Below, piece after piece: positions 9,159 through 17,011 of a stretch of 64,000 nucleotides of DNA. Origin of the DNA: Opitutaceae bacterium (GTDB lineage Bacteria > Verrucomicrobiota > Verrucomicrobiia > Opitutales > Opitutaceae); NCBI GenBank assembly GCA_028284385.1, contig JANQRT010000072.1, forward strand, positions 149,407 to 213,406, written 5' to 3'. Position numbers and translations under genes: made by a program. The first letter of the stretch is position 1, and each line of letters begins with the position of its first letter. A model generated the notes under the pieces. The model was not told where the DNA came from. It did not search any database and saw only the letters and a list, made by a program, of their open reading frames with translations.

Positions 9159-10565
9159 TTAATCGGATACATAGGGATTTTTCTTGTTTACCAGGTCGAA
9201 AACTACGGGGCATCCCTTTAGCTTAAAGGTCTCGACGATATTCGCCTGCAGAAAGCGCTTGTACGAATCCGGGAGACGCTTGGCTTGGTTGCAAAACATC
9301 TTGATGCGATACGGACGATTCCCGGCATGAACCGAATAATAGACGCGAAATCGACGCCCCTCGACCTTGGGAGCAGGCATCTTCTCGGCTATCTTGTAGA
9401 TCACGTTGTTGAGCTTTCCAGTAGGCATCTTCTGATCCAGTCGCTTGTCGAGCTGCCTGGCATCGAAAAGCATTTTTTCGATGTCGATATTCTCTGTGGC
9501 CGAAACGAAGCGGATAGGCGAACCGGGGGTGAAGAATATCTCACGCTCCAGCCCTTTTTCAAACGCTTTGCGAAACTGTCGCTCCGATTCGAAGCCCTCG
9601 ATTTCACCGCGCTCCCATGCCTCAAGGGCAAGATCCCACTTGTTGACGACAATAACGATAGGCTTGTTAGCCTTCACTGCTTCTCCTGCTATGGCTTTAT
9701 CCTGAGCCGTGGGCCCATCCTTGGCGTCCAAAACCATGAAAACCACATCGACATCGCGAATTGAGTCCAAAGAACGGGTACGCGAGAAATACTCGACCGA
9801 CGAATCAAGCTTGGTCTTTTTTCGAATCCCGGCGGTATCGGTTAACACGAAGTGCCAATCTTCACCTCTTTTAGACTTCCAGGTAAACGGAGTCTGAACC
9901 GAATCGCGCGTGGTTCCAGGAATGTCGCTCACGATAAAACGATCGGACTGCACCAGGCAATTGCTCAACGAAGACTTCCCGACGTTTGGCCGACCAATGA
10001 AGCAGACGCGTATCACTTTCTCTTTAGCTTCGTCTACTTGATCAGCGGGACCAGCTATCTCATCGCGTTTTGCTAGGATTATTTTTTTAAGTTGAGGAAT
10101 GCCGCGATCATGTTCAGCCGAAACGAGCAGGGGATCGCCAAGACCGAGACTGAAGAACTCGTCAAGCGGGACTTGAGTATCCGCATTGTCCACCTTGTTG
10201 ACGATCAAAGCGATCGGCTTTCGACTTCGACGTAAAAGCTCGGCCATGTCGAAATCCAAAGGAACCATCCCCTCTCTCCCATCGACAATGAACAATATGA
10301 AGTCCGAGGAATCGATTGAAAACTCTACTTGTCCTTCAACCGCGGATACGAGTTTTTCTGGCGTGTCACTCATTCCGGCAGTTAAACCCATCCCTCCCGT
10401 ATCCAGGAGTGTATAGCCATCGTCCAGATCCCGAGCTACCACATCACGCGTGACACCTGGCATGTCATGCACAATGGATACACGTTTTCCGACCAGACGA
10501 TTAAAAAGTCGGCTTTTGCCTACATTGGGACGCCCCACAATGGCAACTGTGAAAGAAGAGGACAT
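9159..10565 (-). CDS. der: Ribosome biogenesis GTPase Der (EngA)
   Basis: Der is the double-GTPase that acts in 50S subunit assembly. The 468-residue protein has two G domains in tandem. The first has GRPNVGKSRLFNRL, DTGG and NKVD; the second has GRPNVGKSSLSNCL, DTAG and NKWD. A KH-like domain follows, with RVYYSVHAGNRPYRIKMFC. It starts 9 bp after the aminotransferase stop and is followed closely by fmt, so these belong to one transcription unit. Confidence 0.96.
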   Translation of the reverse strand: MSSSFTVAIVGRPNVGKSRLFNRLVGKRVSIVHDMPGVTRDVVARDLDDGYTLLDTGGMGLTAGMSDTPEKLVSAVEGQVEFSIDSSDFILFIVDGREGMVPLDFDMAELLRRSRKPIALIVNKVDNADTQVPLDEFFSLGLGDPLLVSAEHDRGIPQLKKIILAKRDEIAGPADQVDEAKEKVIRVCFIGRPNVGKSSLSNCLVQSDRFIVSDIPGTTRDSVQTPFTWKSKRGEDWHFVLTDTAGIRKKTKLDSSVEYFSRTRSLDSIRDVDVVFMVLDAKDGPTAQDKAIAGEAVKANKPIVIVVNKWDLALEAWERGEIEGFESERQFRKAFEKGLEREIFFTPGSPIRFVSATENIDIEKMLFDARQLDKRLDQKMPTGKLNNVIYKIAEKMPAPKVEGRRFRVYYSVHAGNRPYRIKMFCNQAKRLPDSYKRFLQANIVETFKLKGCPVVFDLVNKKNPYVSD

Positions 10566-10574
10566 TTAGTCTGC

Positions 10575-11747
10575 TCAGCTAAGCTTTTTTACAAATCGCT
10601 CGATACGGTTGCACGCTTCGACGAGATCATCGTATCCCGTAGCGAAACTGCAACGGACAAAACCTGCACCATACTCGCCGAAGGCGGTGCCCGGTACCAT
10701 AGCGACTTTTTCTTCCTTAAGCAATCGCTTGGAGAAATCAACCGAACTCAATCCAGTCGAGCTAATGCTAGGAAAGGCGTAGAAAGTCGCCTGAGGAATA
10801 TGACAGGCCAATCCAATTTCGTTGAAACGTCTGATCACGAGATCGCGCCGTCGTTGATAGGCTTGCTTCATCTTTTGCACCGGTCCTTCGCCATGGCGGA
10901 GGGCTTCAATGCCCGCATCCTGTGCGATGATAGAGGCGCACATCATTGAATATTGGTGAACTTTCATCATAGCCTCAGTCAAAGCGGCCGGAGCGCAGGC
11001 GTATCCAAGACGCCAACCAGTCATGGCCCAGGCTTTGGAAAATCCATGCAGAAAAATGGTACGTTCCTGCATGCCTGGGAAAACGGCTATACTGGTGTGC
11101 TCGCCTTCATAAGTCAGTTCAGCATAGATTTCATCGCTGATGACCAGCATGTCCTTCTCCACGCAAAAACGAGCGATCTCCTCAAGTTCGCTCTTCTCAG
11201 CCACGCCCCCCGTCGGATTGCAAGGAAGATTGATGATCAGGACTTTGCACCCAGGTTCCCATGATTTTTTAACTTCCTCCGCTTTGAGAGTGAAAGCCGA
11301 ACTAGCCTCGGTTTTGATAGGAACCCCTACCCCATGAGCGAGCATCACCGTCGGATGGTAGGAAACGAAACAAGGATCCTGATACAAGACCTTGTCGCCA
11401 GGATTAAGCAAAGCCCGTAGTGCCAAGTCCATAGCTTCGGAAACGCCAACCGCAACCAGCACTTCGCTCTTCGAATCGTATTCAAGACTGAAATACGATT
11501 CAACGTAGCGGGAAATTTCGCGCCGCAGTTCAGGCAGTCCAAGATTAGAAGTGTAGTGGGTCCGGCCCTTTTCCAAGGAGTAGATAGCCGCCTCTCGAAT
11601 ATGCCACGGCGTCGCGAAATCCGGTTCTCCAATGCCTAAAGAAATCACGTCCTTCATCGCCGCCACCAACTCGAAGAAATCGCGAATTCCCGAACGCGGG
11701 AGTCCGATTACATGGCGAGCGATGTATCTGCTATGATCTTGGGACAT
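10575..11747 (-). CDS. Class I/II pyridoxal-phosphate aminotransferase
   Basis: This 390-residue fold-type I aminotransferase carries the PLP lysine in HGFSKAWAMTGWRLGY (about residue 233), the carboxylate-binding NLPCNPTGG, and SDEIYAELTYEG with the Asp/Tyr that contact the cofactor. The family covers aspartate, aromatic and alanine/valine aminotransferases; the substrate cannot be settled from motifs. An Lrp/AsnC-type regulator lies 105 bp upstream on the same strand, and such regulators often respond to amino acids, which fits a role in amino-acid metabolism. Confidence 0.88.
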   Translation of the reverse strand: MSQDHSRYIARHVIGLPRSGIRDFFELVAAMKDVISLGIGEPDFATPWHIREAAIYSLEKGRTHYTSNLGLPELRREISRYVESYFSLEYDSKSEVLVAVGVSEAMDLALRALLNPGDKVLYQDPCFVSYHPTVMLAHGVGVPIKTEASSAFTLKAEEVKKSWEPGCKVLIINLPCNPTGGVAEKSELEEIARFCVEKDMLVISDEIYAELTYEGEHTSIAVFPGMQERTIFLHGFSKAWAMTGWRLGYACAPAALTEAMMKVHQYSMMCASIIAQDAGIEALRHGEGPVQKMKQAYQRRRDLVIRRFNEIGLACHIPQATFYAFPSISSTGLSSVDFSKRLLKEEKVAMVPGTAFGEYGAGFVRCSFATGYDDLVEACNRIERFVKKLS

Positions 11748-11852
11748 GATTTGCTGAGTTTAGTGATTAAAAGGAGAAGTGGAAATTACGTTGCGGATAA
11801 TGCCATTTCTTTTTTGAGAGATGACGAGAGCAAGGAACACCGCGAGGCAAAG

Positions 11853-12335
11853 TTAGGGCGTTACATCAAGCCGGTCTTTGTCCTCTGCCGGCTGCTCGAT
11901 CATATAGCCCTGTTCTTTGTAAGCTCTCAACATGAAGTGGGTCGCCGTGGAAAGAACGCCTTCAATGGTAGACAATCGCTCGGCTACAAACTGGGCAACC
12001 TTATGCAAAGTCCCTTCTTTAACAACCACCAGCAAATCGTAGGCCCCTGACATAAGATAGCAGGATTCCACTTCATCGAAGCGGCTGATTCGATCCGCCA
12101 GGCGATTGAATCCGCCTCCACGCTCCGGAGTCAGCTTTACTTCAATAGCCGCACGCACAGTATGCTGCTCATCGGCACCCGGATTGATTACCGGTATCCA
12201 ACCCAGAAGGACACCCTCCCTTTGCAGGGCGGTGAGCTGAGCCTCGACTTCCTCAACCGACAGGCCAAGAATTTCCGCCATCTGGCTTTCGTTGAGACGC
12301 TCGCCCTCGGCTAGCAGCTTGAATACCTCGTTCAT
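11853..12335 (-). CDS. Lrp/AsnC-family transcriptional regulator
   Basis: The protein is 160 residues. An N-terminal winged helix-turn-helix (MNEVFKLLAEGERLNESQMA through REGVLLGWIPVINP) is followed by the RAM/ACT-like effector domain (VRAAIEVKLTPERGG and SCYLMSGAYDLLVVVKEG, with the characteristic G-x-YDLL). Members form octameric discs and bind amino acids. The ATG at 12335 gives the canonical domain start; an upstream extension to 12479 would overlap the start of ffh and reads as non-coding. It is divergent from ffh across 127 bp and probably regulates itself and the aminotransferase downstream, which is an inference. Confidence 0.85.
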   Translation of the reverse strand: MNEVFKLLAEGERLNESQMAEILGLSVEEVEAQLTALQREGVLLGWIPVINPGADEQHTVRAAIEVKLTPERGGGFNRLADRISRFDEVESCYLMSGAYDLLVVVKEGTLHKVAQFVAERLSTIEGVLSTATHFMLRAYKEQGYMIEQPAEDKDRLDVTP

Positions 12336-12462
12336 GATGTGCGGGAAAATGCGCGTTTCTGAAAGAAATGCCAGTTTGAAATATATGGGTGTAAGATAGC
12401 GGCCATAAGAAAAAATCAGCACGAGCTTTACCCTCGTAAATATTGTCGCAAAGTAATCGTCC

Positions 12463-13860
12463 ATGTTCGAGAGCCTCACCGAAAAGCTAACTCAATCCAT
12501 GCGCCATCTTCGCGGAACGGCGAAGCTGAGCGAAGAGAACATGGCCGATGCCTTGAAAGAAGTGCGGGCGGCTCTGCTTTCAGCCGACGTTCACTTTAAG
12601 GTCGCACGCGAATTCATAGCGAGAATCCAGGAAAAATGCGTCGGCCAAGAGGTTCTCAAATCAGTCACGCCGGGTCAGCAGATCATCAAGATCATCAATG
12701 ACGAACTCGTTGAGCTTTTGGGCGAAGGAGCTACCGAGCTTTCGGAGAATAGACCGCTGAAGATTATGATGGTCGGTCTACAAGGAGGCGGAAAAACGAC
12801 TTCTTCCGGCAAGCTTGCAAAGTACCTGAAAAAGCAGGATCGTAAACCGTTTCTGGTGGCTTGTGACGTTTATCGACCAGCAGCTATTGATCAGCTGGAA
12901 ACGGTCGCGGCTCAAGTGGAGGTGCCAGTCTACGCCAACCGTGAAACGAAGGACGTTCCCTTCATCGGCGAGGTAGGGCTTTCCCAGGCTTTGGGCGAGG
13001 GCAGCGACGTTATCATTTTCGACACGGCGGGCAGACTTCAGATCGACGAAGATCTCATCGAGGAAATCAAAGAACTGAAGCGGCGTATCGAGCCAGATGA
13101 AGTGATCCTGGTGGCCGATGGAGCCATTGGCCAGGAAGCGGTGAATGTGGCAAAGGCTTTCAACGAAGCCGTGGCGTTGACCGGTATCGCCATGACCAAA
13201 CTTGATGGGGACGCTCGTGGCGGAGCGGCCTTGTCGATGAAGGCCATCACCAATGTGCCGATCAAATTCGCGGGCACAGGCGAGAAGCTGGACGACTTCG
13301 ACCTTTTCCACCCGGATCGCATGGCTTCGCGAATCCTAGGCATGGGCGATGTCGTTTCGCTGGTTGAAAAAGCCCAGGAAACCATCGATCAGGATGAGGC
13401 GGAAAAGATGGCCAGCCGTATGATGCAGGCCGATTTCAATTTCGAGGACATGCTGAATCAATTCCGCCAGGTTAAGAAAATGGGCTCCATGCAGTCGCTA
13501 ATGAGCCTGATGCCGGGAATGAGTGGAATGAAGCTGGACGACAGAGCGGAAGGTCAAATGAAACGATCGGAAGCCATCATTCTTTCAATGACCGTCGCTG
13601 AACGCCGAAAGCCCAACATCCTGAATGCCAGCCGTCGCAATCGAATCGCTAAAGGCTCGGGCGTCCGCTTGAGCGAAGTCAATCAGCTCATCAAGCAGCA
13701 CATGCAGATGAAGAAGATGATGAAGAAAATGCAAGGCGGCGGGAAAATGCGAAAAATGATGAAGCAGATGCAAGCCCAGGGAGGCGGGAACATGCCAGAG
13801 CTTCCAAGCGGACTCGACCTGGGAGATATAAGCAAATTGAAGGGCAAGTTGCCTTTCTAG
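12463..13860 (+). CDS. ffh: Signal recognition particle GTPase Ffh
   Basis: Ffh binds 4.5S RNA and signal sequences and delivers ribosomes to FtsY at the membrane. The 465-residue protein has the NG domain (N: LTEKLTQSMRHLRG; P-loop GLQGGGKTTSSGKLA; DVYRPAAIDQL; DTAGRL; TKLDGDARGG) and a Met-rich M domain with the RNA-binding RRNRIAKGSG and a tail of repeated MKKM and GGGKM units. It converges on the next gene with only 13 bp between them, so there is no room for a long terminator. Confidence 0.97.
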   Translation: MFESLTEKLTQSMRHLRGTAKLSEENMADALKEVRAALLSADVHFKVAREFIARIQEKCVGQEVLKSVTPGQQIIKIINDELVELLGEGATELSENRPLKIMMVGLQGGGKTTSSGKLAKYLKKQDRKPFLVACDVYRPAAIDQLETVAAQVEVPVYANRETKDVPFIGEVGLSQALGEGSDVIIFDTAGRLQIDEDLIEEIKELKRRIEPDEVILVADGAIGQEAVNVAKAFNEAVALTGIAMTKLDGDARGGAALSMKAITNVPIKFAGTGEKLDDFDLFHPDRMASRILGMGDVVSLVEKAQETIDQDEAEKMASRMMQADFNFEDMLNQFRQVKKMGSMQSLMSLMPGMSGMKLDDRAEGQMKRSEAIILSMTVAERRKPNILNASRRNRIAKGSGVRLSEVNQLIKQHMQMKKMMKKMQGGGKMRKMMKQMQAQGGGNMPELPSGLDLGDISKLKGKLPF

Positions 13861-13873
13861 ATCAGGCTAGAGG

Positions 13874-14449
13874 CTAATTGTCCTTCTTCGATCCACCGCC
13901 ACCAAAGACCTTCTTCAGGAAGGCGGCAGTCTTTTCAAACGCTTCGCCAATCTGTTGGTTGTCGATACTCTCCATGGGAGGAACCTCTCTTGGGCGACCC
14001 AAATCATTTTCACCACGAAAGAAGGCATCCTCGTTTCGCTGGGTGACTTTTATGTCATAGTAGGCTTTGGGATCGAGCCGCTTGATGGCGTTCAAGCGTT
14101 TTTCACGGTAATCTTTGTCAAGCCGCTCTTTGAGTCGCTTGGTGACTTCCTCCGAATTGTCTCCCTTAACGCGAACAGGGCTTAGGTGGTAGAGCTTTAA
14201 TTCCTCCGGATTCAAATGAACCGGGGTATTCCTGGCTCTTTCAGCATTCTCTCGCTTGGTCTTTTCAAAGAGTTCGCGAACCTGTTGAGCGTCGAATAGC
14301 GAAGTTCCGCGAATGATTTTCGAGGAGGAGGTCTTTTCGTCAGGTAGATCAGCCGGGTTCTCAGAGGAATTCGCCTGGCCATGAACCTCAGCCAAAAATA
14401 AAGCCAAGAAAAAGCAAAAAGCTGGAGGAGAAAGAGGCAGGCGATTCAA
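13874..14449 (-). CDS. Exported protein of unknown function, paralogue A
   Basis: This 191-residue protein has a signal peptide (NRLPLSPPAFCFFLALFLAE, cleavage about residue 24). I do not recognise a family. It aligns along its length with the neighbour at 14608-15183: FDAQQVRELF against YDAQTIRDLY, LNPEELKLYHLSPVRV against LNAENMDLVELKPFQV, and DPKAYYDIKVTQRNEDAFFRG against DPKSAYDLQVTSRNQDEFFGG. The C-terminus is a short amphipathic helix followed by Gly/Lys (AAFLKKVFGGGGSKKDN). The tandem layout and equal length point to duplication. A perfect palindrome lies 83 bp upstream. Confidence 0.75.
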   Translation of the reverse strand: MNRLPLSPPAFCFFLALFLAEVHGQANSSENPADLPDEKTSSSKIIRGTSLFDAQQVRELFEKTKRENAERARNTPVHLNPEELKLYHLSPVRVKGDNSEEVTKRLKERLDKDYREKRLNAIKRLDPKAYYDIKVTQRNEDAFFRGENDLGRPREVPPMESIDNQQIGEAFEKTAAFLKKVFGGGGSKKDN

Positions 14450-14531
14450 AGCTAAGGACTCTTAGGTTGAGATTGGAGAATAACCAACCACCTATGACCC
14501 AAAGTGCGCCAAAGAGATCCAAACTGAAATC

Positions 14532-14548
14532 CCTGATAAATTATCAGG
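14532..14548. repeat. Perfect 17-bp palindrome in the gap between the two paralogues
   Basis: CCTGATAA-A-TTATCAGG has 8-bp arms around one central base. It has no following T-tract on either strand, and the loop would be too short for an RNA hairpin, so a protein-binding operator is more likely than a terminator. It lies between the paralogue B stop and the paralogue A start. The rest of this 158-bp gap shows nothing else I can name. Confidence 0.55.
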
Positions 14549-14607
14549 AAAACGGGTGGGTAGAGTTTATAAAGGCGACCCTAGAAGACGGCAGCAGACG
14601 ATAAGGA

Positions 14608-15183
14608 CTACTCCTCCTTATCTCGAGCCCCAAAGATCTTGCGGATCTTCTTCATAGTGGCTCCCAGGGCATCGGAAAGTTGAGCCCCGCTAAAATCGGC
14701 CGTCGAACCGGCTCCTGCGGTGCGGCCTCTGTCATATTGTCCTCCGAAGAACTCGTCTTGATTCCTACTCGTAACCTGAAGGTCGTAAGCGGATTTGGGA
14801 TCGAATTCAGCTAGACGGGTTAGACGAGGCCTTTCCTTGGGCTCAAGCCTTTCGACCAGAGCGTTGTAGTTTCCCGTATAACTTCCTTCGACCTGAAAAG
14901 GCTTTAGCTCCACCAGATCCATATTTTCAGCGTTTAGGTGTGGAGGAAGGTCTTCGGCAAGCTTTTCGTTTTGAGCTTTAAGCTCCCGGTACAGATCACG
15001 GATCGTCTGGGCGTCGTAGATCTTCGTGCCCGTCACAATTTGCTCGGCTGCATCATTTTTTGGCTGGCTAGGCTGCTCAGCAGACGCCTCGGTTTTATTA
15101 TCCTCAGCCAAAAGTGATACCGAAAAAGTGGCCAAAGTGACGACGAATAGAAAATTAACGAAGCGGGGCATGATAGGTCTCAT
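14608..15183 (-). CDS. Exported protein of unknown function, paralogue B
   Basis: This 191-residue protein has a signal peptide (about residues 1-26, ending near SVSLLAED). It is the tandem paralogue of the gene at 13874-14449 and shares its segment order: a YDAQTIRDLY helix, a VELKPFQVEGSYTG segment, DPKSAYDLQVTSRNQDEFF, and a C-terminal basic helix TMKKIRKIFGARDKEE. The LKPFQV segment resembles the LSPFQV segment at the mature N-terminus of the TonB receptor at 26-29 kb. Two Met codons (15183 and 15171) could start it; the first is used. The function is unknown. Confidence 0.75.
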   Translation of the reverse strand: MRPIMPRFVNFLFVVTLATFSVSLLAEDNKTEASAEQPSQPKNDAAEQIVTGTKIYDAQTIRDLYRELKAQNEKLAEDLPPHLNAENMDLVELKPFQVEGSYTGNYNALVERLEPKERPRLTRLAEFDPKSAYDLQVTSRNQDEFFGGQYDRGRTAGAGSTADFSGAQLSDALGATMKKIRKIFGARDKEE

Positions 15184-15201
15184 TCAATAACAACAACTAG
15201 T

Positions 15202-15207
15202 ATTATA
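15202..15207 (-). promoter_or_regulatory. Possible -10 box upstream of paralogue B
   Basis: On the minus strand the sequence reads TATAAT, 18 bp before the ATG at 15183, within the 61-bp gap after trpF. No convincing -35 box is seen at 16-18 bp spacing, so this is weak support for an independent promoter for the two exported paralogues. Confidence 0.25.
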
Positions 15208-15244
15208 GACTTACGACCCAGCCTGGCTATTCAAAAATAAATTT

Positions 15245-15901
15245 CTAGGAATTTTCCAAAGAGCCAAGAACCGCTTTTAGCCTAGAGAGCTTTCGGGGAT
15301 CTTTTTCACCAGGAGCCGACTCGACCCCACTATTGAAATCCAAAATGGAAACATCCGTTTCCGTTACCGCTTCAATCGCATCATCCGGGCTTAAGCCGCC
15401 CGCAAGGATCCATTCGATCTCAGGATGCTGATTTTTTAAACGTTTTAAACCCTCCCAATCGCTTCTATGTCCAGTACCGCCATAGGCGTTCTTCTTATAT
15501 CCATCCCAAAGAATCGTATCCGTGTATTCGAGAAGCTTCTCGTTGAAACTCTGACCTGGCTCTATCTTTGGAGCAAGCCACAGGTTATTTTTACCGGCAG
15601 CATCCGCCCATTTCTCAATAAGCTCGAAGGAAGTGTCGTCTTGCTTGAAGTGGATTTGAAAATAATCGAAACCGGCGCCGATAAAGTCATTTAGGATTTC
15701 AAGACTTGGGCTGACCGAGATAGAAACTTTTGGAAGATCGGGAAGTTGGTCGCGAAAACTTAGATACTCATCCAAGGCAATGTACCGAGGCGATTTTGGG
15801 TAGAAATTAAAACCCAGAAAGCTGGCTCCCGCTTCCTCCGCAAAGCGAACATGCTCCAGCCTCTTCAGTCCACACACTTTGAATTGTATCTTGTTTCCCA
15901 C
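15245..15901 (-). CDS. trpF: Phosphoribosylanthranilate isomerase
   Basis: TrpF catalyses the Amadori rearrangement of PRA to CdRP in tryptophan synthesis. The 218-residue TIM barrel has FKVCGLKRLEHVRFAEEAGA, with the catalytic Cys, the strand GFNFYPKSPRYI, and the phosphate-binding end LAGGLSPDDAIEAV and LDFNSGVESAPGEKD, with the catalytic Asp. The start is GTG at 15901, sharing one base with the TAG of the preceding aminotransferase gene (TAGTG), a sign of translational coupling. No other trp genes are in the window. Confidence 0.93.
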   Translation of the reverse strand: MGNKIQFKVCGLKRLEHVRFAEEAGASFLGFNFYPKSPRYIALDEYLSFRDQLPDLPKVSISVSPSLEILNDFIGAGFDYFQIHFKQDDTSFELIEKWADAAGKNNLWLAPKIEPGQSFNEKLLEYTDTILWDGYKKNAYGGTGHRSDWEGLKRLKNQHPEIEWILAGGLSPDDAIEAVTETDVSILDFNSGVESAPGEKDPRKLSRLKAVLGSLENS

Positions 15902-17010
15902 TATTTCGCTGAACAGCAGAAGCTATTGATGGTGTCGATAATATAATCGATCTCTTCATCGCGAAGCTCCGGATAAATGGGAAGACTAAGACTATTGTCG
16001 GCAGCGTTTTCCGAATGCGGAAAATCGCCATCCCTGTATCCAAGCTCCGCGAAACATGGCTGGCGATGTAACGGAACCGGATACACGATATCGGTGCCAA
16101 TGCCCTTTTCCGACAAAAAACTTCGAAGGGCTTCTCTATCTTGGCACAAGATTGTGAATACGGAATAAATCGACGCCCCCCAATCGACAGGAAGAGGGAC
16201 TTGAAACTTTTCCGGGTCGATTTCCTCAATATAACGTCGAGCGATTTCCTGGCGACGAACAATTTTCGAGCGTATTTTCGGAAGCTTGACGTTCAAGGAT
16301 GCCGCCTGAAGGCCTTCCATTCGATTGTTGTATCCAATATAATGGGAATAATAACGCTCCTTTGATCCATGAACCCTCAAAATGGATACGCGTTCCAGCA
16401 GTTCCTCGTCATTCGATACCACGCAACCTCCTTCACCTAGAGCTCCCAAAGCTTTGGAAGGATAAAACGAAAAGGTTCCGGCGTCTCCGACCAAACCAGC
16501 CGATTTTCCTTTGTATTCAGCGAAGCATGCTTGGGCCGCATCCTCGACAACCTTTAGGCCATGTTTCGCTGCGATCTTCAGAATGGGATCCACATTGGCA
16601 GGTTGTCCGTACAGATGGACAGCCACAATCGCTTTAGTGCGATCTGTAATCAATGCTTCAATACAATCGGGATTGATCGTGTAGGTTGCAGGATCAATGT
16701 CTGCAAACACGATCTTGGCTCCAACATACTGGGCGAACCAGGCCGAAGCGATAAAGGTGAAAGATGGAATGATAATTTCATCTCCCGGACCGATCCCTAA
16801 AGCCAAAGCAGTCAAGTGCAGAGCCTCGGTCCCACTGCCGACGGCCACGCATCGAGAAGCTCCCATCTCACTGGCGAAAGCCTTCTCGAAATCATCCACT
16901 TCTTTACCCAAACAGAAACCACCATGGTCAATAGTCCGGGAGAAAGCCTCCATCAGCTCCGGCTTGAGCTCCTGATGCCAGCGATGAAGATCGATATAGG
17001 GAATTTTCAT
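15901..17010 (-). CDS. DegT/DnrJ/EryC1/StrS-family aminotransferase
   Basis: This is a 369-residue PLP enzyme of the sugar-aminotransferase family. It shows PYIDLHRWHQEL at the start, VGSGTEALHLTALALGIGPGDEIIIPSFTF, VEDAAQACFAEYKGK, and the cofactor lysine in GTFSFYPSKALGALGEGG. The family transaminates keto-sugars for polysaccharide or antibiotic sugars, but no sugar-nucleotide genes surround it. It starts with ATG at 17010, one base after the stop of cobA/hemD, and runs into trpF, so it is translated as part of that operon. The substrate is unknown. Confidence 0.88.
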   Translation of the reverse strand: MKIPYIDLHRWHQELKPELMEAFSRTIDHGGFCLGKEVDDFEKAFASEMGASRCVAVGSGTEALHLTALALGIGPGDEIIIPSFTFIASAWFAQYVGAKIVFADIDPATYTINPDCIEALITDRTKAIVAVHLYGQPANVDPILKIAAKHGLKVVEDAAQACFAEYKGKSAGLVGDAGTFSFYPSKALGALGEGGCVVSNDEELLERVSILRVHGSKERYYSHYIGYNNRMEGLQAASLNVKLPKIRSKIVRRQEIARRYIEEIDPEKFQVPLPVDWGASIYSVFTILCQDREALRSFLSEKGIGTDIVYPVPLHRQPCFAELGYRDGDFPHSENAADNSLSLPIYPELRDEEIDYIIDTINSFCCSAK

Positions 17011-17011
17011 G

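Noticed and set aside
12336..12479. 48-residue N-terminal extension of the Lrp-type regulator
   Set aside because: It has no similarity to the family and would overlap the start of ffh.
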